Positions 1 through 7,404 of a DNA stretch of 13,116 bases are shown in pieces. The notes beneath the pieces were generated by a model that was not told where the DNA came from, did no database searches, and saw only the letters and a list, made by a program, of their open reading frames with translations. How positions within the stretch are numbered: the stretch's first letter is position 1; the number at the start of each line of letters is the position of its first letter. The position numbers and the translations under genes were made by a program. The stretch is from NCBI GenBank assembly GCA_023409955.1, contig JAEYQQ010000097.1, positions 1 through 13,116 on the forward strand. Direction: 5' to 3'. Source of the stretch: Bacillota bacterium. GTDB lineage: Bacteria; Bacillota; Clostridia; Christensenellales; Aristaeellaceae.

Positions 1-782
1 CTTCCTTATCCAATCAAAAGGTAGTGGATGGTATCACCAGGGGAGATAAAACCATTACAGCTGCCAGGGATATGATCTATGCATCCTTAACTGATCTGGA
101 ACAACTGCTCAAGCAAGTGGAGGATCAGGCAGAAGTATTTTTTACATCCGATTCAAGTACGGTAGGGGAAAGACATCTTTCCTTCCAGCTGGATATGCTT
201 TCATCTTATCTATCCATGCTGGCACTCCATTTGCCAGAAGATGATTACCATGCAGCAATGGCTCAGCATCGGGAGTTGGCCGCTTTGGCCGGCAACACCT
301 CACTTTCAGGTGATGAGAACGATTATGCGCCCATTGATAAGGATTCTGGAGATGTGAAACGGTCCTATCTCCTGGAGATTCCGGACATAAAGCTGAAGGT
401 TACGGCATACCGGTCCGGCAGCTTTAACAAGATGTATCAAAATATGCGCAGCGGAGCGGCGATGTTTCCCAGGGCACCAGAGCCCGATACCAGCGCCAAC
501 ATCTGTATCAGCGCTCATCGAACAGGTACAAGGGATTATTTCCGGAACCTGCACAAGTTGTCAGCAGGGGATGTGATTTACCTGCATACATCGCATCTTG
601 GTTCATTCAAGTATGAGGTGGTGAAGGTAGCCATCATTGAAAATGATGACTGGTCCGTATCCAGGGATGTTGGCTATCCAGCTCTGACACTGCTATCCTG
701 CCAAGCCTATGAAGGTGTTGGTAATGCCCAGCGAATCATGGTCCGTGCCAAATTGGTAGGTATAGCAAACGATCAGCAATAA
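1..782 (+). CDS. Sortase, 5' end outside the window
   Basis: Sortases are membrane-anchored cysteine transpeptidases that cleave a sorting signal on secreted proteins and join them to the cell wall or to pilin subunits. Counting from the GTG at base 24, the catalytic His is H165 (in CISAHRTG), the catalytic Cys is C226 (in TLLSCQ), and the Arg is R237 (in QRIMVRAKL). The spacing and the surrounding beta-strand pattern fit a sortase domain at about residues 118-246. The reading frame stays open to base 3 and no membrane anchor is visible, so the GTG at 24 is probably internal and the gene starts upstream. Residues 1-110 are a predicted helical, acidic segment not expected in a minimal sortase. 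The class cannot be fixed (class B or D/E style). No substrate with an LPxTG-like C-terminus is seen in the window. Family assignment is firm; the start is unknown. Confidence 0.85.
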   Translation, partial: SLSNQKVVDGITRGDKTITAARDMIYASLTDLEQLLKQVEDQAEVFFTSDSSTVGERHLSFQLDMLSSYLSMLALHLPEDDYHAAMAQHRELAALAGNTSLSGDENDYAPIDKDSGDVKRSYLLEIPDIKLKVTAYRSGSFNKMYQNMRSGAAMFPRAPEPDTSANICISAHRTGTRDYFRNLHKLSAGDVIYLHTSHLGSFKYEVVKVAIIENDDWSVSRDVGYPALTLLSCQAYEGVGNAQRIMVRAKLVGIANDQQ

Positions 783-829
783 TTTTTTAGGCTGCAGCAT
801 ATGCTGGCAGCAATATAGGAGCATTGTAA

Positions 830-2215
830 ATGACTATGACTCAAGGTAAGAGGGTGCTTGCGTTTGTTTGTGTCATTATTTCTTTATTTGCAAGTACATT
901 TATGCATAAAGGTTTGGCAGAGTCATCGGATGCTCTTGGCATACACATACAACTGAAGGCCCAATTCGATCCATATGCTCTGGAAGAGAAGCCTACCAGG
1001 TTCTTGATAGGTCTTGAGCAGGCACTTGAAAAATTAGACTTTAATGGTCAAGCTGTTCTGCAAAACGAACAAGCCAATATTCAGGGTGATTTTCTTTACA
1101 ATGGCTTAACAGCCATCGATTTTAGGCTGGCGGGCTGGGCTGACTGGTTAGGTCTTACAACCAATCTTTTTGGGGAAAAGCCTGTGCTTTTAACCATGGC
1201 CAATTACATGCCCTTTCTGATGAAGATGTATGATTACTTTCAGATACCGGTTCAATACATAGGCATATTCTCTGATTCCTATTCCTATCAGTACGCTTTC
1301 ATGCCGCAGATTACCAAATGGAAAGAGCTTACAGGTGGTATGCAGAGTCGGTCTTACAGTAAAGAAGAGACCATCAACATAGCCACCCAAATGGCAGATT
1401 CTTTGCAGGGGAACAATCGTGCTTTCTATCATTGGGTTAGAGGATTGCTTTACTATGTAGGGTTGGATGAGCTGGTAAATGAGTTTACATATGCCTTGCC
1501 AGAATGGGCTGCTTATCAAGCCAAAGATGGCGGATTGAACATTCAGGTGACAGATCAGGGTGAGAACTGGATTCTGGGTGATCATACTGTTTATACACTT
1601 TCTTCAAAAAACGGCATATTAGAATGGGTGATAAATATCCCAGAATGGGAAGGATACCGGCTTACTGCTCAGTTTTCACTAGAAACGAAAGACACTGGTA
1701 TGTCTTTGAAACTAAATGTGAACCTTTATGAAGATGATGAACTATATGCCTATTTGAACTTCTCGGGCTTGGATCTTCCGGATGGCAGGCTCTTGCAGGG
1801 AAAGGGACGGTTGGAGCTTGCATATGGCGGTGAAGGGATTGGGCTTTGGCAGGAACACATTATCGGACTTGAGTGGGACCAAAGCCATGAGGGTGAGAAA
1901 GACGTTCTTCGGGGGGAGATAAGCTACCTTCATCCTGAAACGCAGAAAAAGATACTCGCGGTAAACGGTACGATTTCCTTTGGGGAGACTGAGGATAGCA
2001 TAGAGATGAAATCGAGGGATGAGCTACAAGGAATCGATTTTTTCTGTATGAACGACGTAACCATTGATGAATTCTTTGCGGATGCGAAATGGCCCATGGT
2101 ACGAGCGGCAATGCCCATGTTAATTGAACTTCCTCCAGCACTTCTGGATGGCTTGATCGATTGGATTGATGCAAATGGGATACTGCTGACACTCGTGGAG
2201 AGCATGGGTAATTAA
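830..2215 (+). CDS. Secreted protein of unknown family
   Basis: The 461-residue product begins with a signal peptide: basic start, hydrophobic stretch at about residues 8-24, and a likely signal peptidase I site after GLA (residue 30). The start is supported by AGGAG at 817-821, eight bases before the ATG. The mature part has no recognisable motif. About residues 225-400 alternate hydrophobic and polar residues as in extended beta-sheet, with many Trp, Tyr and Gly residues (WVINIPEWEGYRL, LYAYLNFSGLDL), while residues 100-220 look more helical. There is no lipobox, no second membrane helix and no LPxTG signal, so it is probably released or held non-covalently outside the membrane. It lies only 47 bases after the sortase gene with no terminator between them and may share its transcript. 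I do not recognise the family and propose no function. Confidence 0.8.
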   Translation: MTMTQGKRVLAFVCVIISLFASTFMHKGLAESSDALGIHIQLKAQFDPYALEEKPTRFLIGLEQALEKLDFNGQAVLQNEQANIQGDFLYNGLTAIDFRLAGWADWLGLTTNLFGEKPVLLTMANYMPFLMKMYDYFQIPVQYIGIFSDSYSYQYAFMPQITKWKELTGGMQSRSYSKEETINIATQMADSLQGNNRAFYHWVRGLLYYVGLDELVNEFTYALPEWAAYQAKDGGLNIQVTDQGENWILGDHTVYTLSSKNGILEWVINIPEWEGYRLTAQFSLETKDTGMSLKLNVNLYEDDELYAYLNFSGLDLPDGRLLQGKGRLELAYGGEGIGLWQEHIIGLEWDQSHEGEKDVLRGEISYLHPETQKKILAVNGTISFGETEDSIEMKSRDELQGIDFFCMNDVTIDEFFADAKWPMVRAAMPMLIELPPALLDGLIDWIDANGILLTLVESMGN

Positions 2216-2255
2216 TGGCTTAGTTTATGCAGAAATTAAATACTTGCCAATGCAA

Positions 2256-2291
2256 AAAGAAACCACAGACGAATAGGTCTGCGGTTTCTTT
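2256..2291. terminator. Bidirectional terminator between convergent genes
   Basis: A 15-bp stem with one mismatch pairs 2256-2270 with 2277-2291 around the loop GAATAG. The arms begin with AAAGAAACC and end with GGTTTCTTT, so each strand has an A-rich 5' flank and a T-rich 3' flank. It lies between the stop of the secreted protein gene and the stop of the opposing DUF3048 gene and can serve both. Confidence 0.85.
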
Positions 2292-2302
2292 GCTATGTTC
2301 AA

Positions 2303-3385
2303 TTATTGGGCGCTGTATGTTACTTGGGTGCTGTAGTCGATCATGCTGATAAAGGTTTTTCCACGTTGCAGCTTAAGCTCGTTACCGTTTTCATCAAAGA
2401 AAACGGTTCGCTGATCCATTCCGGTACGCATCCAATAGCCTGCGATGTAGCGGCCGCCCATAAAGATATCGGCATTACCGGAACCGATGTTCACGGTTAT
2501 CGGACTGTCTGACCTTCGGAAGGTAACCTTTGTGCGTTGAATGATTAGGTTGGAAAAAGAGAGGTGATCGCCGGAGTTCTTCTCAACATAAGGCTCTCCA
2601 TTGACAAAGCGGTAATACACATTGGCATTGGGGTCATAGGAGAAGCTGGAAGAATAGGCATCCTTGACGAGCTTAATGGAAATGGTGCTTGCAAGTTCCC
2701 CAAGCTCGGGTAGTTCATCAGTAAATAGAAAGGGTCTGGAAGGAGCTTTGAAATCAGCTGGAACCAAGGCTTGTATTGCTTTTACATTGGCATCAACATT
2801 GTGAGGGGCCTTTAAGTTCTCAACACGGGAGTAATATTGCTTCCAAGCCTTGCCATCCAAACCACTAAACAAAATGCCCTTATCCTTGGCCCCCGTATCC
2901 TTAAAGGTGTCGTTGATATTGGTTCCTTCATATTCTTGTCCGCCATAAAAAACGAAGCCAGCATCCCATTCTTCCCTAAGCTCCGCATGGGTTATACGTG
3001 CCGAACGAACCGGTCCCACACTTTCGGGAACCGTGTCACTGAATAAGAAAGATATACGTGTATCACCGGTTTTGTGCAAAGGGGTTTCATATACGATGTC
3101 CGCATCGGCAGCGCCCCAGGGTGCACGGTAACCAAGGCCGCCATCATGATTATCGATCTGCACTAGCATGGGCATGTAGGTACCGGTCCAATCAAGGCCG
3201 GTTGTGGGGCTTTGACCAGCTATTTCAGGGTTAGCAGGAAAGTTTCCGTCACTATTTAGCCCTTTTACAGCAATCTTGCGGTCCGCTTCATCCTTTAGCA
3301 ATGTAACAACGGGCTCTGCCAGACTGGTCATCATCAGGGCACCTAAGCATACCAGTGTCATCAGCAGACAAAGAAAACGTTTCAT
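2303..3385 (-). CDS. DUF3048 (YerB-like) secreted protein
   Basis: The 360-residue product matches the DUF3048/YerB family of exported Firmicutes proteins, whose biochemical role is not established. The N-terminal domain (about residues 65-215) shows PMLVQIDNH, ADADIVYE, the hallmark VGPVRSAR at 124-130, and the APHN motif at 193-196. The C-terminal domain (about 235-350) shows YYRFVNGEPY, NLIIQRTKV and the Gly-rich GSGNADIFMGGRYIAGYW. The frame is open to 3502, but the start at 3385 is chosen because AAGGAGG (plus-strand 3393-3399) precedes it and the next residues form a signal peptide (MKRFLCLLMTLVC) with a likely cleavage after SLA at residue 23. The cysteines in the signal peptide do not make a proper lipobox, so it is probably not a lipoprotein, although YerB-type relatives often are. 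It has its own promoter and a downstream terminator, so it is probably monocistronic. Confidence 0.9.
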   Translation of the reverse strand: MKRFLCLLMTLVCLGALMMTSLAEPVVTLLKDEADRKIAVKGLNSDGNFPANPEIAGQSPTTGLDWTGTYMPMLVQIDNHDGGLGYRAPWGAADADIVYETPLHKTGDTRISFLFSDTVPESVGPVRSARITHAELREEWDAGFVFYGGQEYEGTNINDTFKDTGAKDKGILFSGLDGKAWKQYYSRVENLKAPHNVDANVKAIQALVPADFKAPSRPFLFTDELPELGELASTISIKLVKDAYSSSFSYDPNANVYYRFVNGEPYVEKNSGDHLSFSNLIIQRTKVTFRRSDSPITVNIGSGNADIFMGGRYIAGYWMRTGMDQRTVFFDENGNELKLQRGKTFISMIDYSTQVTYSAQ

Positions 3386-3486
3386 AAAGCAGCCTCCTTG
3401 AATATTCTGGAGCATAGCCAGGTGGTTATTAACTGGTTTCAAAACAAGGGCATGCATAGTTAAATGTATACATGCACAGCATTTGC

Positions 3487-3516
3487 AGTATATCATTGTC
3501 ATAGAAGGAAAGTCAA
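3487..3516 (-). promoter_or_regulatory. SigA-type promoter of the DUF3048 gene
   Basis: On the minus strand TTGACT (plus 3511-3516) is followed after 18 bases by TATACT (plus 3487-3492), preceded by TG as an extended -10 element. The predicted start near 3480 gives a leader of about 95 bases before the ATG at 3385. Confidence 0.6.
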
Positions 3517-3591
3517 CTTCACACGTGTAAAACTACAAATTATGGAATGAAAAAGAAGGGAAATTGTTATTAAATATAATATCAGAGTGCA

Positions 3592-4173
3592 TTATGGCTG
3601 CAAAAATGGTGTGAGCCCCTGATAGATCAGCTTGATGATTAAACTCGCCATTTCAGCAGCCGTCTGCTTTAATCCTCCCTGAAGCCATTTTTGAATGACG
3701 CCGATACTGCCGTTTACGCCAAAGATATACAGATACTCCAGCGTGTCTTCGCTAAACTGAGCGCCTTTCTTTTTCCAATCTTTCATGGCTTGATGCTGAA
3801 CAATCATCATGAATTCTTTTTGCAGCGACAAATCGCCATTTTCACCTAAGAGCACTTTACATAAGTCTGCATTGGCTACGATGTATTCGAAAATACGATG
3901 AATAATCGAAAGCGATTCTGATTCAAATTCTTTAAAGTTATAACGATCCAAATACTCATTGATCTCTTTGAGTATCTCTTGCTCGATTTGCGTAAGCAGA
4001 TCATATTGGTCAGCATAATGCGCGTAAAATGTGCTTCGGTTAATGTCGGCGGTTTCGCAAATTTCCTTGATGGATATTTTTGATATGTGCTTATCCTGCA
4101 AAAGCCTCACAAGGCTTTGCTGAAGCACTGATTTGGTGTATTTGATACGGCGGTCGTTTTTGTTTTTATTCAT
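3592..4173 (-). CDS. TetR/AcrR-family transcriptional regulator
   Basis: The 193-residue product is a TetR-type DNA-binding protein, a family that usually represses adjacent or own genes until a small ligand binds its helical C-terminal domain. The N-terminal region (about residues 10-56) contains the helix-turn-helix pattern ISKISIKEICETADINRSTF followed by YAHYADQYDLL, a highly typical TetR signature. The remaining 130 residues are helical and form the presumed dimer and ligand domain (resembling the TetR_C_8 type). The frame continues to 4230, but the start at 4173 is preferred: AAGGGAG lies six bases upstream (plus 4180-4186), and the extra 19 residues would be untypical. It is divergent from the ABC operon, and the shared spacer carries two near-identical operators over both promoters, so autoregulation and repression of the operon are inferred. 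No clear terminator follows the gene. Confidence 0.9.
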   Translation of the reverse strand: MNKNKNDRRIKYTKSVLQQSLVRLLQDKHISKISIKEICETADINRSTFYAHYADQYDLLTQIEQEILKEINEYLDRYNFKEFESESLSIIHRIFEYIVANADLCKVLLGENGDLSLQKEFMMIVQHQAMKDWKKKGAQFSEDTLEYLYIFGVNGSIGVIQKWLQGGLKQTAAEMASLIIKLIYQGLTPFLQP

Positions 4174-4277
4174 AACAATCTCCCTTGTGATAGAATCATA
4201 GAAGTAAAAGAATTGATAGCAAACCAACACCTAATCTTGTTTTGTTGTGCAAATCACAATTTCAAAAGATTTGTTTA

Positions 4278-4306
4278 TTGTAAACCAACGCTATGTTGAT
4301 TATACT
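4278..4306 (+). promoter_or_regulatory. Promoter of the ABC transporter operon
   Basis: TTGTAA (4278-4283) and TATACT (4301-4306) are separated by 17 bases. The predicted start is near 4313, about 50 bases before the ATPase gene. The 13-bp operator at 4286-4298 occupies the spacer, the usual place for steric repression by a TetR protein. Confidence 0.5.
4286..4298. promoter_or_regulatory. Putative TetR operator A
   Basis: The sequence CAACGCTATGTTG has CAAC and GTTG ends in inverted orientation. It matches 11 of 13 positions of a second site 39 bases away. It lies within the spacer of the operon promoter and over the start site of the regulator promoter. Binding by the neighbouring regulator is inferred from position and repetition. 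Confidence 0.6.
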
Positions 4307-4327
4307 GGTAGTGTGTAATTTAATCAA
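4299..4327 (-). promoter_or_regulatory. Promoter of the tetR-type gene
   Basis: On the minus strand TTGATT (plus 4322-4327) precedes a perfect TATAAT (plus 4299-4304) by 17 bases. Its -10 element overlaps that of the divergent operon promoter. The predicted start near 4292 falls inside the operator at 4286-4298, and its -35 element overlaps the second operator. Confidence 0.55.
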
Positions 4328-4337
4328 CACAATGTTG
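4325..4337. promoter_or_regulatory. Putative TetR operator B
   Basis: The sequence CAACACAATGTTG is a palindrome with arms CAACA and TGTTG. It lies just downstream of the predicted operon start and over the -35 element of the divergent regulator promoter. A third, weaker half-site (AAACCAACAC, 4221-4230) occurs in the regulator leader. Confidence 0.6.
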
Positions 4338-4363
4338 TAAAACCGGGCGGTGGATGAAGCGAT

Positions 4364-5065
4364 ATGGCTGATATTATCTTTGAAAATGTATGTAAATCAT
4401 ATCAAATCGGAGAAGTGACAATCCAAGCAGTGGATCATGCCAGTTTTGAAGTGAAACATGGAGAATTTGCAACGGTACTGGGGCCTAGCGGAGCTGGTAA
4501 AACAACGGTGCTGAACCTATTGGGGGGCATGGACCTTGCCAGCAGCGGACGGATTATGGTAGGTGGCAGGGATATAGTCAAGCTCAATACAAGAGAACTC
4601 AATGAATATCGCCGGCTGGATGTGGGGTTTGTTTTTCAGTTTTATAACTTGATGCCAAACTTAACTGCACTGGAGAACGTGGAGCTGGCACAGCAGGTGT
4701 GTGCCAACCCATTATCCCCCAGAGAAATGATGGAGCGTGTGGGCCTTGCGGACAGAATGGATAATTTTCCAGCCCAGCTTTCCGGCGGTGAACAGCAGCG
4801 TGTTGCCATCGCCAGGGCGCTATGCAAGAATCCGGAGCTTTTGCTGTGTGATGAGCCTACAGGAGCCCTGGATTCTCAAACCGGCCGTATGATACTGATG
4901 CTGCTCAGCGATGTTAGCTGTGAGCTGGGAAAAACTGTTGTAATTATTACCCACAATGCCGCAATCGTGCCCGCTGCACAGCGTGTGATCCGTATGAAAA
5001 ATGGCAAGGTGCATTCAGTTGAGATGAACACAAGTCCCACCCCAATGGAGGAAATAGTGTGGTGA
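4364..5065 (+). CDS. ABC transporter ATPase, MacB/LolD type
   Basis: This 233-residue ATP-binding subunit should power the FtsX-type permease encoded next to it. All nucleotide-binding motifs are present: Walker A GPSGAGKTT (40-48), Q-loop Gln92 in VFQFYNL, signature LSGGEQQ (139-145), Walker B LLLCDEP (159-165) with catalytic Glu164, D-loop GALD, and the switch His197 in ITHN. The length and the FYNLMPNLTALENV segment are typical of the MacB/LolD/FtsE group, which includes macrolide and peptide exporters, lipoprotein-release systems and bacitracin-type resistance or sensing pumps. Ribosome binding depends on a moderate GGTGGA at 4349-4354. It is the first gene of a three-gene operon behind the TetR-controlled promoter, and its stop overlaps the permease start. 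The transported substrate cannot be told from the sequence. Confidence 0.95.
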   Translation: MADIIFENVCKSYQIGEVTIQAVDHASFEVKHGEFATVLGPSGAGKTTVLNLLGGMDLASSGRIMVGGRDIVKLNTRELNEYRRLDVGFVFQFYNLMPNLTALENVELAQQVCANPLSPREMMERVGLADRMDNFPAQLSGGEQQRVAIARALCKNPELLLCDEPTGALDSQTGRMILMLLSDVSCELGKTVVIITHNAAIVPAAQRVIRMKNGKVHSVEMNTSPTPMEEIVW

Positions 5066-7383
5066 AAAGGGATACAAACCTTTTGCGGAGCAAAATGCTG
5101 CGGGACATTATGAGCAACTGGAAATCCTTTGCGGCTGTATTTATTATCTGTTTGCTTGCCACCATGCTGTATTTGGGTATAGATTCAGCGTGGAGAGGTA
5201 TGGAAAAGAACCTATATTCTCAGTTTTCCCAGTCAAATTTGGCAGACATTTGGATTGTTGGTAGCATTAGTGATCGCAAGGCTAAGGACATAGCCAACCT
5301 AAGCGGTGTTTTGGATGCTCAGCGCCGTGTGAATGCCCATGGAAGCGTGAAACTGCCTGGCGAGCCGGATATGGAATTGTATATGAATGAAGGGTTGCCC
5401 CGCATAAGCAGTTCGCTGGTATTTGAAGGCTCCGCACTTTCTACGGCACAAAAGAATGTTTGCGTGCTGGACAGCAGATTTGCACAAGCAGCAGGCGTTA
5501 AACTTGGAGATACACTGAAAGTAGCTATTGATGGTGTCTCGCTGGATCTTTATGTAGGTGCCATTGGTTATAATCCAGAGTATGTGGTGTATTCGGATGG
5601 TTTTTCCATCAGTGCAGATCCGGCCACCTTTGGTTATGTACATGTTTCCCCAGGAAGCTTGGGGTTTTTGCCATATAACGAAACTGTTGTCAAGCTTAAG
5701 GGGGATGTGGACCCCGAGGAGGTAAAGCTGTCAATACAGGAACTGCTGAATGATCCTTCAATGATTGTTCTGACCAGGCTTGATAAGGTCGGCATCAAAA
5801 TGGCCATTGAAGAGGTAGATCAAATCAGAGCGTTAGGGCAGCTGTTTCCAATAGTATTCTTTCTGGTGGCTGCGCTGATTACCTGGAGTACCATGAAGCG
5901 GATGGTGGATAACCAGCGCATGCAGATCGGAACGTTATGTTCCTTAGGCTATAGCAGGGTACAGTTGATTCGGCATTATACTGGCTACGGGTTGTTGGTT
6001 GCTGCCTTGGGCACAGCTGTAGGATTGATTGGAGCATGGCTTTTGCTTGGCAACCTCATAATATGGATACTCAAGACCATATATAACATGCCGGGTGTCA
6101 CAGTATACATGCACCCGGGTATTATGACCGGCATCAGTTTGCTGACGGTTTTGATCGCCATGGGAGCCAGCTTCTTAAGCTGTAATAAGGCGTTGACAGA
6201 AATGCCGGCTAGCCTTTTGCGTCCCAAGCCGCCAGCCCATGGCAAGCGGATCGTACTGGAATATATCACGCCTTTATGGCGGAGGATGTCTTTCAGCGCA
6301 AAGCTCATCACCAGGAATATGTTTAGAAACACATCGCGCTTTTTGATTGGCATTGTTGGAGTAATAGGCTGTTCAGCGCTGCTGCTGACTGGGTTTGGCA
6401 TGCGGGATTCGGTAATGTACGTGATGGAAAACCACTATACACACACCATGCGCTACGATGTAAGGGTTGATTTGGAGCCTATGCTCTTTGATGATTACCT
6501 ATCTTCCATCAGGCTTCGGGCAGGCGCTCAGCGCCAGGAAGCAATGATGGAGAGCAGCTGTGAACTTTTCATTGATGGAAAGTGGCAGACCAAAGGCTTG
6601 CATGTACTGGAAGACCGTCATGAAGCAGTTTATCTGGAGCAGGGTGGCCAGCGGGTATGGCTGCCAGGTGATGGGGTTGCGCTGAGTGAACGGACCGCGG
6701 AGGAAACAGGGCTAGCCATTGGCGATCAGATCGAAATACGTACACCAAACGGACATACGGCCAAGGTCCAGGTGAAGGATATTATCAGTATTCAAATGGG
6801 GCAAGGAGTTTACATAAGCAAAAGTGTATGGCGAAAGCTGGATATAATGCCCTATATGCCAACGGCGCTGCTGCTAAGTGGTGGCGATATATGTCTTGAT
6901 AAGATCGCAGACATGGATGGTGTCGCTAAGGTGCGCACCATCGTTGAGGAGCGAAGCGGAAACGAGACGGTGGTTCGTGTGCTGGATGTGGTGGTACTGG
7001 TGATGGTGCTGTTTGCGGGGGCGCTTTTGCTGGTGGTTCTCTTTACGCTGGGGCAACTGAACTTTTTTGAGCGGATCAGGGAGCTGGCCACGCTAATGGT
7101 ATTGGGATTTTATCCACGGGAGACAAAGCGGCTGATCCTACGGGAAAACATTGCCATTGCAGTAATTGGGTTACCGCTGGGGCTTTATATGGGACCGTTT
7201 TTGCATGAATGGGTGCTGAAATATGGGTTCCCGACCATGCTGGAGTTTATTCCATACATCGCCAAAGAAAGTTGGATCTATACACCACTGCTTACGCTGT
7301 TATTCGCACAACTTGTGAACATGCTAATAGGGGCCAGGTTTAAAAGTGTTAATATGGTAGAAGCGCTGAAAAGTGTTGAGTAA
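5059..7383 (+). CDS. FtsX-family ABC transporter permease
   Basis: The 774-residue membrane protein carries two FtsX-type halves. Predicted membrane helices lie at about residues 24-41, 260-278, 310-336, 355-376, 427-446, 642-663, 698-714 and 741-757. Each half has one helix, a large extracytoplasmic domain (42-259 and 447-641), then three helices. Coupling-helix sequences typical of the family are visible as NQRMQIGTLCSLGYSR and ERIRELATLMVLGFYPRE, and the C-terminus ends NMVEALKSVE. The protein thus resembles tandem MacB or LolC/E-type subunits, which act by mechanotransmission and do not carry substrate through the helices. GGAGGA at 5047-5052 serves a GTG at 5059 or 5062; the latter gives the classical 4-base GTGA overlap with the ATPase stop. 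Its partners are the upstream ATPase and the downstream fusion-like protein. The substrate is unknown. Confidence 0.93.
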   Translation: MVKRDTNLLRSKMLRDIMSNWKSFAAVFIICLLATMLYLGIDSAWRGMEKNLYSQFSQSNLADIWIVGSISDRKAKDIANLSGVLDAQRRVNAHGSVKLPGEPDMELYMNEGLPRISSSLVFEGSALSTAQKNVCVLDSRFAQAAGVKLGDTLKVAIDGVSLDLYVGAIGYNPEYVVYSDGFSISADPATFGYVHVSPGSLGFLPYNETVVKLKGDVDPEEVKLSIQELLNDPSMIVLTRLDKVGIKMAIEEVDQIRALGQLFPIVFFLVAALITWSTMKRMVDNQRMQIGTLCSLGYSRVQLIRHYTGYGLLVAALGTAVGLIGAWLLLGNLIIWILKTIYNMPGVTVYMHPGIMTGISLLTVLIAMGASFLSCNKALTEMPASLLRPKPPAHGKRIVLEYITPLWRRMSFSAKLITRNMFRNTSRFLIGIVGVIGCSALLLTGFGMRDSVMYVMENHYTHTMRYDVRVDLEPMLFDDYLSSIRLRAGAQRQEAMMESSCELFIDGKWQTKGLHVLEDRHEAVYLEQGGQRVWLPGDGVALSERTAEETGLAIGDQIEIRTPNGHTAKVQVKDIISIQMGQGVYISKSVWRKLDIMPYMPTALLLSGGDICLDKIADMDGVAKVRTIVEERSGNETVVRVLDVVVLVMVLFAGALLLVVLFTLGQLNFFERIRELATLMVLGFYPRETKRLILRENIAIAVIGLPLGLYMGPFLHEWVLKYGFPTMLEFIPYIAKESWIYTPLLTLLFAQLVNMLIGARFKSVNMVEALKSVE

Positions 7384-7404
7384 AAAACCAGAGGAGAGTT
7401 ATTG

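Noticed and set aside
791..811. Near-perfect inverted repeat after the sortase gene
   Set aside because: Ten pairs with one bulge could form a hairpin, but the T-run lies before it and none follows, so it is not a standard terminator; it is not repeated elsewhere.
3539..3597. Direct ATTATGG repeats and AT-rich tract after the tetR-type gene as a terminator
   Set aside because: No stem of useful length followed by a T-run is present on the minus strand.
4354..4371. Five-codon ORF (ATG at 4354) overlapping the ATPase start
   Set aside because: The in-frame start at 4364 gives the family-typical N-terminus; the mini-ORF is too short and has no separate support.
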